A DNA stretch of 64,000 nucleotides from Bog-473 sp963843365 (GTDB lineage Bacteria > Actinomycetota > Acidimicrobiia > Acidimicrobiales > RAAP-2). The translations under genes and the position numbers were made by a program. The DNA lies in assembly GCA_963843365.1 (NCBI GenBank), contig CAWJKG010000003.1:434001-498000 (forward strand), written 5' to 3'. The stretch's first letter is position 1, and every line of letters begins with the position of its first letter. The notes under the pieces are model-generated. The model was not told the origin of the DNA. It saw only the letters and a list, made by a program, of their open reading frames with translations, and searched no databases. Below are positions 27,485 to 35,806 of the stretch, one piece after another.

Positions 27485-27825
27485 CAGATTCCCTCTAGTT
27501 CCTCAAGAGCAAGGCGAGCCTTCCCGAGCGTGGCAGCCAACACGGTCCTCGCTGCAGCCAGGAATTGCTCGACCGAGGTGTCTGCCAGTCGGTAAGTGAC
27601 CACGTTCCCTTTGCGGCTCGATTCGACCAGTCCGATCCGCTTCAGTACGGCCAGATGCTGGGAAAGGCTGGATGGCTCGAGACCGATGTCGGCCAGCAGC
27701 GTGCTGACGGACTGCTCGCCGTCGGCCAGCAGTTCGAGGACGCGGATCCGGGCCGGATGGCCCAGGGCCCGGAACAGCTCGGCCTTGGCGACATAGACAG
27801 GCTGACCCAGCGTGGAAAAGGGCAT
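27484..27825 (-). CDS. ArsR-family transcriptional regulator
   Basis: The protein has 113 residues. The winged-helix core is FRALGHPARIRVLELLADGE, SVSTLLADIGLEPSSLSQHL and AVLKRIGLVESSRKGNVVTY. There is no ELCV-type metal-binding Cys pair in helix 3, so it does not look like a classic arsenite or zinc sensor. It overlaps the SulP start by one base and probably represses the pair. ArsR-SulP pairs recur in bacteria and are often tied to anion or redox control (family knowledge). Confidence 0.9.
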   Translation of the reverse strand: MPFSTLGQPVYVAKAELFRALGHPARIRVLELLADGEQSVSTLLADIGLEPSSLSQHLAVLKRIGLVESSRKGNVVTYRLADTSVEQFLAAARTVLAATLGKARLALEELEGI

Positions 27826-27840
27826 GGATACATGGTATCT

Positions 27841-27866
27841 ATGGATTCATAAATTACGCAATCCAT
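27841..27866. promoter_or_regulatory. Inverted repeat upstream of arsR-sulP, candidate ArsR operator
   Basis: ATGGATT (27841-27847) mirrors AATCCAT (27860-27866) with 12 nt between. The dyad starts 16 bp upstream of the ArsR start codon and is AT-rich in an otherwise GC-rich sequence. This is the expected place and form for an autoregulatory ArsR site. Confidence 0.55.
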
Positions 27867-28057
27867 TAAGTCATGCCGAGTCTAGGCATGGTGCCTTCAG
27901 CAATCCCTCGCCGGGACGGGCTGGCTGGCCGATCCCCTTCGGCCGCTCGTCAAGTTCTTACAGTTGCCACCCTGTGTCCCGCGACATCTGATGCCTCATC
28001 ACGACCGGTCGATTCAGATGGACGTCTCGCATCCGGTGGTGCCCCACCGGGCGTTCT

Positions 28058-28402
28058 TCAGGGGGTGTGGTCGATCAGCAGGTCCGGCAGCGGGCCTTCG
28101 GGCGGAGCGCCCAGGTCGACGCCGGTGAGATCCTTGACTCGCCCACGGAACCAGGTCGTGAACTCGTTGTCGGTGGTGGCGAGATGCGTGAACGCTTTCT
28201 CGATGTCGGAGGCCTCGAACCACACGACCATGAAGCTCCCCATCGGAGTCTCCTGGAGGGCCCATGTCTCCCGGGTGATTCCCCCCGAGGTCAGCTGCTC
28301 CTCGAAACCCTTCCGGCGTTCCCCTATGCACGCGGCAGCAAAATCCCTGGCTTCTTGTTCTTTGCCCGGAAGGATAGGGAACACACCATTGAAAACTGCC
28401 AT
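28058..28402 (-). CDS. Hypothetical protein, dimeric alpha/beta-barrel-like
   Basis: The protein has 114 residues from the Met at 28402 (MAVFNGVFPILPGKEQEA), preceded by GGAGG in the leader. The sequence alternates short strands and helices (FMVVWFEASDIEKAFTHLAT, DNEFTTWFRGRVKDLTGVDL) as in antibiotic-monooxygenase-like or DUF6176-like small barrels. No catalytic residue can be named. An upstream in-frame ATG would add 25 residues without conservation. The 230 bp upstream, to the ArsR operator, holds nothing I recognise. Confidence 0.65.
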   Translation of the reverse strand: MAVFNGVFPILPGKEQEARDFAAACIGERRKGFEEQLTSGGITRETWALQETPMGSFMVVWFEASDIEKAFTHLATTDNEFTTWFRGRVKDLTGVDLGAPPEGPLPDLLIDHTP

Positions 28403-28605
28403 TGACCCTCCTCTTGGAAGTTCGCTCCGTCGGACCGGAGACTGCACGATCCTGTCGTCGTAATCACCGCTGTGCAACCGCGATTACCTGACGGATCAGC
28501 GGGTTGCCTAACCCCGCAATTCGGAGCCCCCCAACGAATGGGGGCACCCTTCGAAGCATCGGAGAGAACCAGGTGCGAGAGCCGCGGGCGCTCGCCCGAT
28601 CAGGT

Positions 28606-29001
28606 TCAGGCGATGAGGTCTCGCACCCTGGCGGTGTCGACATACTGCTCGTACCGAGTGACCTTGCCGTCGGCAAAGGTCCACACGTGGATCATCTTCA
28701 CTTGGGCCGGCTCGCCCGTGACCTTGTGGTTCCACGAGTAGGTGCCGAGGGTCACCACAGTGTCGTCCTCGGCGATGAATTGGTTGGGCACTACGGCGAA
28801 GTTGTCGCCAATCTCGCCGACACGCATGAAGACTCCGTCAACGATGGCCTGGGGACCCACCAAAGTGCCGCTATAGATCGGGAATCCCTCGGCCTCGGTC
28901 CATTCGATCTTGGGATCCATCACGGCTAAGACGCCGGGTATGTCACCGTTTGCGAAGCTGGCGTAAGCGGATGCAATGATTTCTTTGTTGGTTGCCACCA
29001 T
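28606..29001 (-). CDS. SnoaL/NTF2-like protein
   Basis: The protein has 131 residues. KEIIASAYASFANGDIPGVL, DPKIEWTEAEGFPIYSGTLV and GPQAIVDGVFMRVGEIGDNF are the order of a ketosteroid-isomerase-like cone fold. VKMIHVWTFADGKVTRYEQY ends it. Members include polyketide cyclases, epoxide hydrolases and stress proteins; activity unknown. Confidence 0.85.
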   Translation of the reverse strand: MVATNKEIIASAYASFANGDIPGVLAVMDPKIEWTEAEGFPIYSGTLVGPQAIVDGVFMRVGEIGDNFAVVPNQFIAEDDTVVTLGTYSWNHKVTGEPAQVKMIHVWTFADGKVTRYEQYVDTARVRDLIA

Positions 29002-29228
29002 GACCCCCTGAACGTCGACGAGATCCGGATCCTCGCATGTTCATTGTGGAGTGGCAACAGGGATAGAGCCGAGGGAAAGCGGACGGCAGAAGGGAGAGAT
29101 CCAGCTCGGCACAACCCGCGTGCTGTTGCTTCTGCCTCAAAATAGGGCACGGCGACTGAGTGGCCTACGGTGTCGGCGGTGGCGCGGCCACGACCGGGAA
29201 TGGGAGGAGTGCAGTGGGAGGACAAGAG

Positions 29229-29981
29229 GTGAGTGGGGAGGGCCGTACGGCGCGGCAGGACGGACGCGCCGTCGACGAGCTGCGGCCGGTGCGCTTCGAT
29301 CGCGACTACACGGTCATGGCGCCGGGGTCGGTGCTGGTGACGTTCGGGCAGACCAAGGTCCTGTGCACCGCCTCGGTCGAGGAGCGGGTGCCGCCGTGGA
29401 TGCGGGGCACCGGACGCGGCTGGGTGACGGCCGAGTACTCCATGCTTCCGGGCTCGACGCCGGAACGAGCCTCCCGGGAGGCGGCCAAGGGCAAGCAGTC
29501 CGGGCGGACCCAGGAGATCCAGCGGCTGATCGCGCGTTCCCTGCGGGCCGTGTGCGACCTCGTCGTGCTGGGCGAGGTGCAGATCACCGTCGACTGCGAC
29601 GCGCTCCAGGCCGACGGAGGTACTCGCACCGCATCCATCTGCGGCGCCTACGTCGCCCTCCACGACGCCTGCACCCGACTGGTGCAGGCCGGGACGATCC
29701 GCGCGCATCCGCTGACGGATTCCGTCGCCGCCGTCTCCGTCGGCATCGTCGAGGGGGTCCCGATGCTGGACCTCCCCTACGCGGAGGACTCGCGAGCCGA
29801 GGTCGACATGAACGTGGTCATGACGGGTGCGGGACGCTTCGTCGAGGTCCAGGGCACGGCTGAGGGCATGGCGTTCACGCGGGGAGAGCTGGACTCGCTG
29901 CTCGGCCTGGCCGAGGGCGGCATCAAGGAACTGACCGGGCTGCAGGCGGCCGTGCTGGCCGAGGCGCCGTCGCGCCGGTGA
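29229..29981 (+). CDS. rph: Ribonuclease PH
   Basis: About 250 residues from GTG 29229, chosen because conservation begins at RQDGRAVDELRPVRFDRDYT; an upstream ATG only adds a low-complexity leader. Core blocks: APGSVLVTFGQTKVLCTASV, GWVTAEYSMLPGSTPERASR, RTQEIQRLIARSLRAVCDL and CDALQADGGTRTASICGAY. It trims tRNA 3' ends by phosphorolysis. It overlaps rdgB by four bases (GTGA), the usual actinobacterial pair. Confidence 0.96.
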   Translation: MSGEGRTARQDGRAVDELRPVRFDRDYTVMAPGSVLVTFGQTKVLCTASVEERVPPWMRGTGRGWVTAEYSMLPGSTPERASREAAKGKQSGRTQEIQRLIARSLRAVCDLVVLGEVQITVDCDALQADGGTRTASICGAYVALHDACTRLVQAGTIRAHPLTDSVAAVSVGIVEGVPMLDLPYAEDSRAEVDMNVVMTGAGRFVEVQGTAEGMAFTRGELDSLLGLAEGGIKELTGLQAAVLAEAPSRR

Positions 29982-30607
29982 GCGGGACGGGCACCGGCGA
30001 TCCGCTGCGGCTGGTGCTGGCGTCGGCCAATCCCGACAAGGTCAAGGAGATCGTGGCGGTGCTCACCGCCGCCGTGCCCGTGGAGTTGCTGCCCCGCCCG
30101 GACTCGGTGCCCGAGGTGGTGGAGGACGCCGACACCCTGCTGGGCAACGCGCGCCTGAAGGCGCGCGCGCTCGTCGCCGCGACCGGGACGGCCGCAGTGG
30201 CCGATGACACCGGCCTGGAGGTGGACGCCCTGGGAGGAGCGCCCGGCGTCTTTTCGGCCCGCTATGCGGGCGAGGCCGCCACCTACGCCGACAACGTCGC
30301 CAGATTGCTCCGCGAGCTGGCGGCACTCGCCGACGGCGGGGGAGCACGCCGGGCCCGCTTCCGGACGGTGGCGCTCGTGGCCTTCCCCGACGGCTCGGAG
30401 GTGTGGGCCGAGGGGGTGCTCCCCGGGACCATCGCCGCCGCCGGCCGCGGGACCAACGGCTTCGGCTACGACCCCGTCTTCGTGCCGGACGACGGGGGCG
30501 GGCGCACCTTCGCCGAGATGCGCCCGGAGGAGAAGGACGCCGTGTCCCACCGCGGGCGTGCGTTCCGGGCGCTCGGCGCCGCACTGGCCCGGCGCGGCGC
30601 GGGCTGA
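29978..30607 (+). CDS. rdgB: RdgB/HAM1 non-canonical purine NTP pyrophosphatase
   Basis: The protein has 209 residues from GTG 29978. LRLVLASANPDKVKEIVAVL is the start motif, VADDTGLEVDALGGAPGVFS the substrate loop, GTNGFGYDPVFVPDDGGGR the conserved glycine-rich section, and VSHRGRAFRALGAAL the end. It removes ITP, XTP and dITP from the nucleotide pool. It is translationally coupled to rph. Confidence 0.95.
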   Translation: MSGTGTGDPLRLVLASANPDKVKEIVAVLTAAVPVELLPRPDSVPEVVEDADTLLGNARLKARALVAATGTAAVADDTGLEVDALGGAPGVFSARYAGEAATYADNVARLLRELAALADGGGARRARFRTVALVAFPDGSEVWAEGVLPGTIAAAGRGTNGFGYDPVFVPDDGGGRTFAEMRPEEKDAVSHRGRAFRALGAALARRGAG

Positions 30608-30635
30608 GCCGTCCGGCGCGGCGCCGACGGGGCCT

Positions 30636-31499
30636 TCAGCCGGCGAAGAGGGCCTGGGCCAGCACGCGGTAGTCGTCGAGGGGGAAGTCCTGGCCCTCGG
30701 CGACGACCTGGAGGCAGACGTGGTCTGCGCCGGCATCGTGGTGCGCCTGTACGGCGGCCGCCAGCGTGTCGACGGCACCCCAGGGGATGACGGCGTCGAT
30801 GAGGCGGTCGCTCCCGCCGCCGTCGAGGTCCGCGTCGCCGAACCCGAACCTCCGCAGGTTCTCGGTGTAGTTGGGCAGACCGAGGTAGGTGGCGGCGTAG
30901 CGCCGGGCCAGTGCGCGGGCGCTGGTGGGATCGGTCTCGAGCACGACGGCGACCTCGGGAGCGAGCAGCGGGCCTTGCCCGAGAATGCCCCGGGCCCGGG
31001 CCGTGTGCTCGACCGGGACGAAGTAAGGATGGGCCCCCGCTGCTCGTGCTGCCGCCAGCTCGAGCATGCGCGGCCCGAGCGCCGCCAGGACGCGCCGTGC
31101 GGGGGTCACCGGGACAGCCAACGCGTCGAGGGCGTCGAGGTAGGACACCATTTTGGAATAGGGCCGGCGGTAGTCGGCCACGATCGGCCCGTGGCTGGTG
31201 CCGACACCCAGCAGGAAGCGGCCGGGGAAGCGGTCCTCGAGCGCGGCGACGGCGGGCCCCACCTCCTCGGGCGCTCCGGTCCAGATGCTCACGATGCCAC
31301 TGGCCACCGGCACGTGGGTCGTGGCCTCGAGGAGCCGACCGAAGTGGGGCGACAGCCCCGGGTCGAAGCGGCCCGACGACCAGAGCGCGCCGTAGCCGAG
31401 CGACTCCAGCTCCGCCGCCACACTGCGCGACGGATCGCCGGGGTCACGCCAGGAACCGCTCCACCACACGCCGACGCGACCGAGGTCCACTGTCGGCAC
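30636..31499 (-). CDS. LLM-class F420-dependent oxidoreductase
   Basis: The protein has 287 residues. The bacterial-luciferase-like barrel is clear: ELESLGYGALWSSGRFDPGL, THVPVASGIVSIWTGAPEEV, FPGRFLLGVGTSHGPIVADY and LAALGPRMLELAAARAAGAH. GTSHGP is a common coenzyme-binding variant in the actinobacterial probable-F420 subfamilies. Substrate unknown. It is downstream of the SRPBCC-amidohydrolase pair on the same strand. Confidence 0.88.
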   Translation of the reverse strand: MPTVDLGRVGVWWSGSWRDPGDPSRSVAAELESLGYGALWSSGRFDPGLSPHFGRLLEATTHVPVASGIVSIWTGAPEEVGPAVAALEDRFPGRFLLGVGTSHGPIVADYRRPYSKMVSYLDALDALAVPVTPARRVLAALGPRMLELAAARAAGAHPYFVPVEHTARARGILGQGPLLAPEVAVVLETDPTSARALARRYAATYLGLPNYTENLRRFGFGDADLDGGGSDRLIDAVIPWGAVDTLAAAVQAHHDAGADHVCLQVVAEGQDFPLDDYRVLAQALFAG

Positions 31500-31521
31500 C
31501 GTACCCGCCTGCGTCCCTGGG

Positions 31522-32337
31522 TCAGCCGAGGGAGAGGAGGCGGGTGGCCGTGCCGCCGAGAAAGGCCTGGGCCGCCGGTTCGGAGAGGGGCAGATCCCGG
31601 GCGGCGGCCACCGCCCGCTCCATCGGCAGGAAGGGATGATCCGACGCGTAGAGGACGCGGCCCCGGCCGCGGGAGGAGTCCATGAACGCGACCAGCGCCG
31701 GGTCCATGTACTTGGCCAGGTAGGCGGAGTTGGAGAGGTAGAGGTCCGGCCACTTCAGCATGTACTGCATCAGCAGCCCCTCGTAGGGGTGGCCCATGTG
31801 GGCGCCGATGACCGTCAGCCCCTTGAAGTCGATCAGCACGTCCTCCAGGAGCGTGGGGTGCTGGCAGGCCGAACGCACCCGCGGGCCCGGGATGCCGACG
31901 TTGATCGACACGGGCAGGCCCAGCTCGGCGCAGGCGGTGTAGACGGGGTAGTACAGCTTGTCGTTGAGCGGGTACTGCTGCACCAGTGGCGTGACCCGGA
32001 CGAGGACGACGGCAGGGTGTTCGGCCAGGGCGCGCAACCTCGTCACCTGCTGCACCGGTCGCTCGGCCCGGTCCACCGTCAGCGCCACGCGCAAGCGGTC
32101 GGGATGGGCCGCCACAGCACTGAGCAGCGGGCCCGTCTCCTCCGACGCGATGCCGGCGGCGACGACGCCGATGTCGACGCCGCAGGCATCCATGGTGACC
32201 AGAAGGTGCTGCAGGGTGGACGAGGAGGAGAGGTCGCCCCCGAGGAACTCGGGGATGCCCTCGTTCCCGCTCTGGCCCATGAAGGCGGCGGCCGCCTTGC
32301 CGCTGAGCGCGTTGACCCAGAGATCGACGACCGTCAC
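31522..32337 (-). CDS. Amidohydrolase-2 family protein
   Basis: The protein has 271 residues from GTG 32337, the start that overlaps the upstream stop by four bases. VTVVDLWVNALSGKAAAAFM opens it; where an active amidohydrolase has HxH it has LWVN, so the first metal motif is altered. GLTVIGAHMGHPYEGLLMQY (metal His) and RVLYASDHPFLPMERAVAAA (late Asp) are kept. TIM-barrel relatives decarboxylate or hydrolyse cyclic acids. Missing the first His pair, it may have a changed chemistry or be non-catalytic. Confidence 0.78.
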   Translation of the reverse strand: MTVVDLWVNALSGKAAAAFMGQSGNEGIPEFLGGDLSSSSTLQHLLVTMDACGVDIGVVAAGIASEETGPLLSAVAAHPDRLRVALTVDRAERPVQQVTRLRALAEHPAVVLVRVTPLVQQYPLNDKLYYPVYTACAELGLPVSINVGIPGPRVRSACQHPTLLEDVLIDFKGLTVIGAHMGHPYEGLLMQYMLKWPDLYLSNSAYLAKYMDPALVAFMDSSRGRGRVLYASDHPFLPMERAVAAARDLPLSEPAAQAFLGGTATRLLSLG

Positions 32338-32888
32338 GCCGAGCCGGGCGCGCCGGCCGCCGGCGCCGCGCCGGCATCGGGCGCCTCCGCCGCGGCCTTG
32401 GCCGCGGCCTTGGCTTTCGCCGCGCGCAGGTACCCCACGCCCTTGGTGAGCGACTCTTTGATGAGCCGGTCGTTGTCCTTCGAAATGAAGGCGTGCACAC
32501 GCTTCTCGAGGAGCGCCCGCAGCAGCGGATTGAAGGCGTGGTACGTCTCGGAGAAGTGGACCCGCGTCGTCCCGTTGCCGATGTCCTCCAGGCGGGTGTG
32601 CCCCTCCGCTTCGGAGAGCAGCGGGCGGCCGACGGCGTTGTACTTCCACGAGACGTTCGGCTGCACCTCGGTGAGCCACTCCCAGGACTGCCCCTTGCCC
32701 CCGGTCAGCAGGTAGCGCGGCACACGGAAGGTGCAGTGCCGGATCAGGCCCTCGCCGACCGCGTCGCCGGGATAGAGGATGTCGATGGTGACGTCGCCGG
32801 TCTCGGTGTGGGGGATGCGGGCCCAGAAGAGCTGCCACAGCTCGTCCACGCTGGCCTCGATGTCGACGTAGTAGTGATGCTCTTGCAC
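32334..32888 (-). CDS. SRPBCC (START-like) family protein with Ala-rich tail
   Basis: The protein has 184 residues. HYYVDIEASVDELWQLFWAR is the usual polyketide-cyclase/SRPBCC first strand and helix. WEWLTEVQPNVSWKYNAVGR and LEDIGNGTTRVHFSETYHAF continue the ligand-binding barrel, and LRALLEKRVHAFISKDNDRL is the long C-terminal helix. It ends in a low-complexity Ala/Pro/Gly tail. It is translationally coupled (GTGA) to the amidohydrolase gene, suggesting a shared ligand or pathway. Confidence 0.8.
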   Translation of the reverse strand: MQEHHYYVDIEASVDELWQLFWARIPHTETGDVTIDILYPGDAVGEGLIRHCTFRVPRYLLTGGKGQSWEWLTEVQPNVSWKYNAVGRPLLSEAEGHTRLEDIGNGTTRVHFSETYHAFNPLLRALLEKRVHAFISKDNDRLIKESLTKGVGYLRAAKAKAAAKAAAEAPDAGAAPAAGAPGSA

Positions 32889-32963
32889 CTGCTCGACCTT
32901 ACCCCTGGACCTGACGTCGGTGTCAGGTCCTGCCGTGGGGCACCGCCGGGGGCGCGGCCGTGC

Positions 32964-33569
32964 TCAGCCCGGAGGGAACGGCGTGCCGTAGCGGTCGAGG
33001 TGGGCCTTCTGGTGCAGCGGCTGGCGCCGGGGCGGGCCCAGCGGTTTGGGCAGGTAGCCGAGCGGGGCCACGGCCACGGGCACCACCTCGGGCGGGAGGC
33101 CCAACAGCTCGGAGAGCTCGCTGCCGCCGAGGACCGGGAGCGTCGTCAGCGTCGATCCGAGGCCCAGTGCATGGGCGGCCAGCAACAGGTTCTGCACGGC
33201 CGGGAAGATAGAGGCGTCCATGGCATTTTGGAAGGTCAGGCGCGTGTCACCGCACACCACCACCAGCACGGGAGCGGCGGCGACGCCGCCGGTGGCGCCC
33301 TCCTCGACCTCGCGCAGGAAGGCGGGGGAGAGACGCTGCTCCTCCAGCGCCTTGGCGCCGCCCTCCCAGATGCGTGCCGTGAGCGCGCCGATGGCGGCCC
33401 GCAGCGCGGCATCGCGGACCACCACGAACACGAAGGGCTGGCTGTTCTCGGCGCTGGGCGCATGGGTGGCCGCCGTGAGCACCCGCACCACGGTGGCGTC
33501 GTCGACGTCGTCGGGAAGGAACGAACGGGCTGCCCGTTGGCTGTGGACCACCTCGAAGAAGTCCGGCAC
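32964..33569 (-). CDS. Nitroreductase-family protein
   Basis: The protein has 201 residues from GTG 33569, where the family start lies (PDFFEVVHSQRAARSFLPDD). THAPSAENSQPFVFVVVRD is the FMN-contact block, and AVQNLLLAAHALGLGSTLTT plus LLGLPPEVVPVAVAPLGYLP complete the fold. It is an FMN-dependent NAD(P)H oxidoreductase of unknown substrate. A longer in-frame extension upstream crosses the next gene's promoter and is rejected. Confidence 0.87.
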   Translation of the reverse strand: MPDFFEVVHSQRAARSFLPDDVDDATVVRVLTAATHAPSAENSQPFVFVVVRDAALRAAIGALTARIWEGGAKALEEQRLSPAFLREVEEGATGGVAAAPVLVVVCGDTRLTFQNAMDASIFPAVQNLLLAAHALGLGSTLTTLPVLGGSELSELLGLPPEVVPVAVAPLGYLPKPLGPPRRQPLHQKAHLDRYGTPFPPG

Positions 33570-33741
33570 GGCGGCCGATGGTAGCGATCCGGCGGGCTTC
33601 GCCGCCGGGCGCCGCCGATTGGGTGCCGGCGGGACGGTCCCGCTACCTTTGGCGCTGCAACGGCCGGGGGCCCTTGCCCGGCGGGGATCGCATACATGCG
33701 GCATCGACGGCCGACAGCTGAGACGGAAGGGGAGGACGACA

Positions 33742-34257
33742 GTGGCAGACGGTGCGCCAGCAATCGAGGACCTGCTCAAGGGGATCATCGGGCAGCCGAC
33801 CGGCACGTCGAAGGTGGTCGTGGAGCGAGGCCCGGTGCAGCACTTCGCGGACGCCGTTCTCAGCACGAGCCCCATCTACCACGATCCCGGCGCGGCGAGG
33901 CAGGCCGGCTTCGGCAACATCCCCGCGCCCCCGACCTGGCCCTTCGCCATGGAGTTCTCGGGCAAGTTCGCCGAGGACCAGCCGAAGGACGGGCCGACGA
34001 ACAATCCGCTCCCGACCGTCCTGGGCCCGCTGATGGCCAAGGGGGGACTGATCCTCCACGGCGAGCAGGAGTTCGTGTACCACCGGCCGATCGAGGTCGG
34101 CGACGTGCTGATCGGCGAGGGCGTCATTTCGGACGCGTACCAGAAGGAGTCCAAGGGGCGGACGATGACGTTCATCGTCTCGGAGACCGCGTGGCGCGAC
34201 GACTCGACGGGCGAGCCTGTGGTGACGGCGCGGATGAACCTGATCCACCGGTCGTAG
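33742..34257 (+). CDS. MaoC-like dehydratase N-terminal domain protein (HadA/HadC-like)
   Basis: The protein has 171 residues from GTG 33742 with GGGGAGGA upstream. It opens LKGIIGQPTGTSKVVVERGP and has SPIYHDPGAARQAGFGNIPA, PPTWPFAMEFSGKF and LILHGEQEFVYHRPIEVGDV. This is the FAS1_DH_region type, the substrate-binding partner of (3R)-hydroxyacyl-ACP dehydratase in actinobacterial FAS-II. The catalytic partner follows 32 bp downstream. Confidence 0.88.
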   Translation: MADGAPAIEDLLKGIIGQPTGTSKVVVERGPVQHFADAVLSTSPIYHDPGAARQAGFGNIPAPPTWPFAMEFSGKFAEDQPKDGPTNNPLPTVLGPLMAKGGLILHGEQEFVYHRPIEVGDVLIGEGVISDAYQKESKGRTMTFIVSETAWRDDSTGEPVVTARMNLIHRS

Positions 34258-34289
34258 GCCCGGACGGATTTCGAGAGGAGCTCGCAACG

Positions 34290-34712
34290 ATGGGTGAGAA
34301 GAAGCTGTCCTTCGAGGACGTGCACGTGGGGGACGAGGCGCCGGTGATCACGCACACGCTGACGCGCACCGACCTCGTGAAGTATGCGGGGGCGTCGGGG
34401 GACTTCAACCCGATGCACCACGACGAGGTGGCGGCGCAGCAGGCGGGCCAGCCGAGTGTCTTCGGGCACGGCATGTTCTCCATGGGCCTGCTCGGTTCGG
34501 CGTTGACCGACTATGTCGGTGTCGGCAACATCACGCGGTACCAGGTCCGCTTCGCTCGGCAGACCTGGCCAGACGAGGTGCTCTCGTCGAAGATCGTCGT
34601 GACCGCCACGCGCGAAGAGGACGGCAAGAAGCTGGTGGACATGGCCGTGACGCTGTCCAACGGTGAGGGCGAGGAGAAGCTCGTGGGGGAGGCGACGGCC
34701 ACCCTGCCGTAG
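34290..34712 (+). CDS. MaoC-family (R)-specific hydratase (HadB-like)
   Basis: The protein has 140 residues from ATG 34290 (GAGAGGAG upstream). YAGASGDFNPMHHDEVAAQQ is hydratase motif 2 with catalytic Asp and His. VFGHGMFSMGLLGSALTDYV and RYQVRFARQTWPDEVLSSKI complete the hotdog. With the preceding gene it would form the heterodimeric beta-hydroxyacyl-ACP dehydratase used in fatty-acid elongation. Confidence 0.9.
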   Translation: MGEKKLSFEDVHVGDEAPVITHTLTRTDLVKYAGASGDFNPMHHDEVAAQQAGQPSVFGHGMFSMGLLGSALTDYVGVGNITRYQVRFARQTWPDEVLSSKIVVTATREEDGKKLVDMAVTLSNGEGEEKLVGEATATLP

Positions 34713-34839
34713 CCCGGGCACCAGGCAGCGCGCCCGCACAACACTTCGACAATTGCCGCGTCGGGCGACCGTCGCGACCGGTGGGCAGCGCCACCCCCGT
34801 AGTCTTGGCGGGCATGGCCCACGGCACGGCGGTGTCCCG

Positions 34840-35806
34840 ATGAGCGTCGTGGACGAGCGCGTCCGGGAGCTGGACCACGCCGTGGCCCTCGGCCGGGCAC
34901 TGCTGGGCAACCTCGAGCGGGTCGTGTTGGGCAGCACGGACGCGCTGCGCGCCGCGGCCGTGGCCGCGGCTCTCGGGTGGCCACCTCCTCGTCGAGGACG
35001 TGCCGGGTGTGGGCAAGACGGTGCTGGCCCGCACGCTGGCGGTGTCGCTTGGTGCCGAGCTGGCGCGCGTGCAGGGTCACCCCGACCTGCTGCCCTCCGA
35101 CATCACCGGTGTGTCCGTCTTCATGCCCGACACCGGGAGCTGGGACTTCCGGCCCGGTCCCGTGTTCGCCCACGTCGTGCTGGTGGACGAGCTGAACCGG
35201 ACGCCACCCCGGACGCAGTCGGCGCTCCTCGAGACCATGGAGGAGCGTCAGGTCAGCGTGGACGGACAGTCGTGGCCGCTGCCCCGACCGCATCTCGTGA
35301 TCGCCACCCAGAACCCGCACTCGCAGCGGGGCACCTTCCCGCTGGTCGAGAGCCAGCTCGATCGCTTCGCCATGGCGACGGCGATCGGGTACCCCGACGA
35401 GGCGCAGGAGGTCCGGCTCGCCCTCCACGGCGGCGGGATCTATGCGCTGGCCGAGCTCGGGCCCGTGTGCACGCCCGCGGAGTGGCGGCGCGCCCAGCAG
35501 GCGACCGAGGACGTCGCGGTGCACGAGTCGGTGGCGACGTATGCGGTCGAGCTCTGCCGCAACAGCCGGACGGCACCCGGCGTGGTGCTCGGCGCCAGCC
35601 CGCGTGCGGCCATCTGGCTCGTCCGCGCCGCCCAGGCACACGCCGTGCTCGACGGGCGGGCGTTCGTGGTGCCCGACGACGTCAAGGCGGTCGCCGTGGC
35701 CTGCCTGTCCCACCGCATCCTCACCGTCGAAGCCGACGCCGGCCCGGACGAGTCGGCCGCGGTGATCCGACGCCTTCTCGACGCCACTCCCGCACCGAGA
35801 CCGTGA
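34840..35806 (+). CDS. MoxR-type AAA+ ATPase (one frame break)
   Basis: About 322 residues from ATG 34840. One extra G in the run near 34974-34978 shifts the frame right before HLLVEDVPGVGKTVLARTLA (Walker A). The rest is intact: VQGHPDLLPSDITGVSVFMP, AHVVLVDELNRTPPRTQSAL (Walker B), ETMEERQVSVDG, and IATQNPHSQRGTFPLVESQL DRFA-type sensor region. It is a chaperone-like ATPase for assembly of a membrane or metal-linked complex. It overlaps the DUF58 gene by four bases. Confidence 0.9.
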
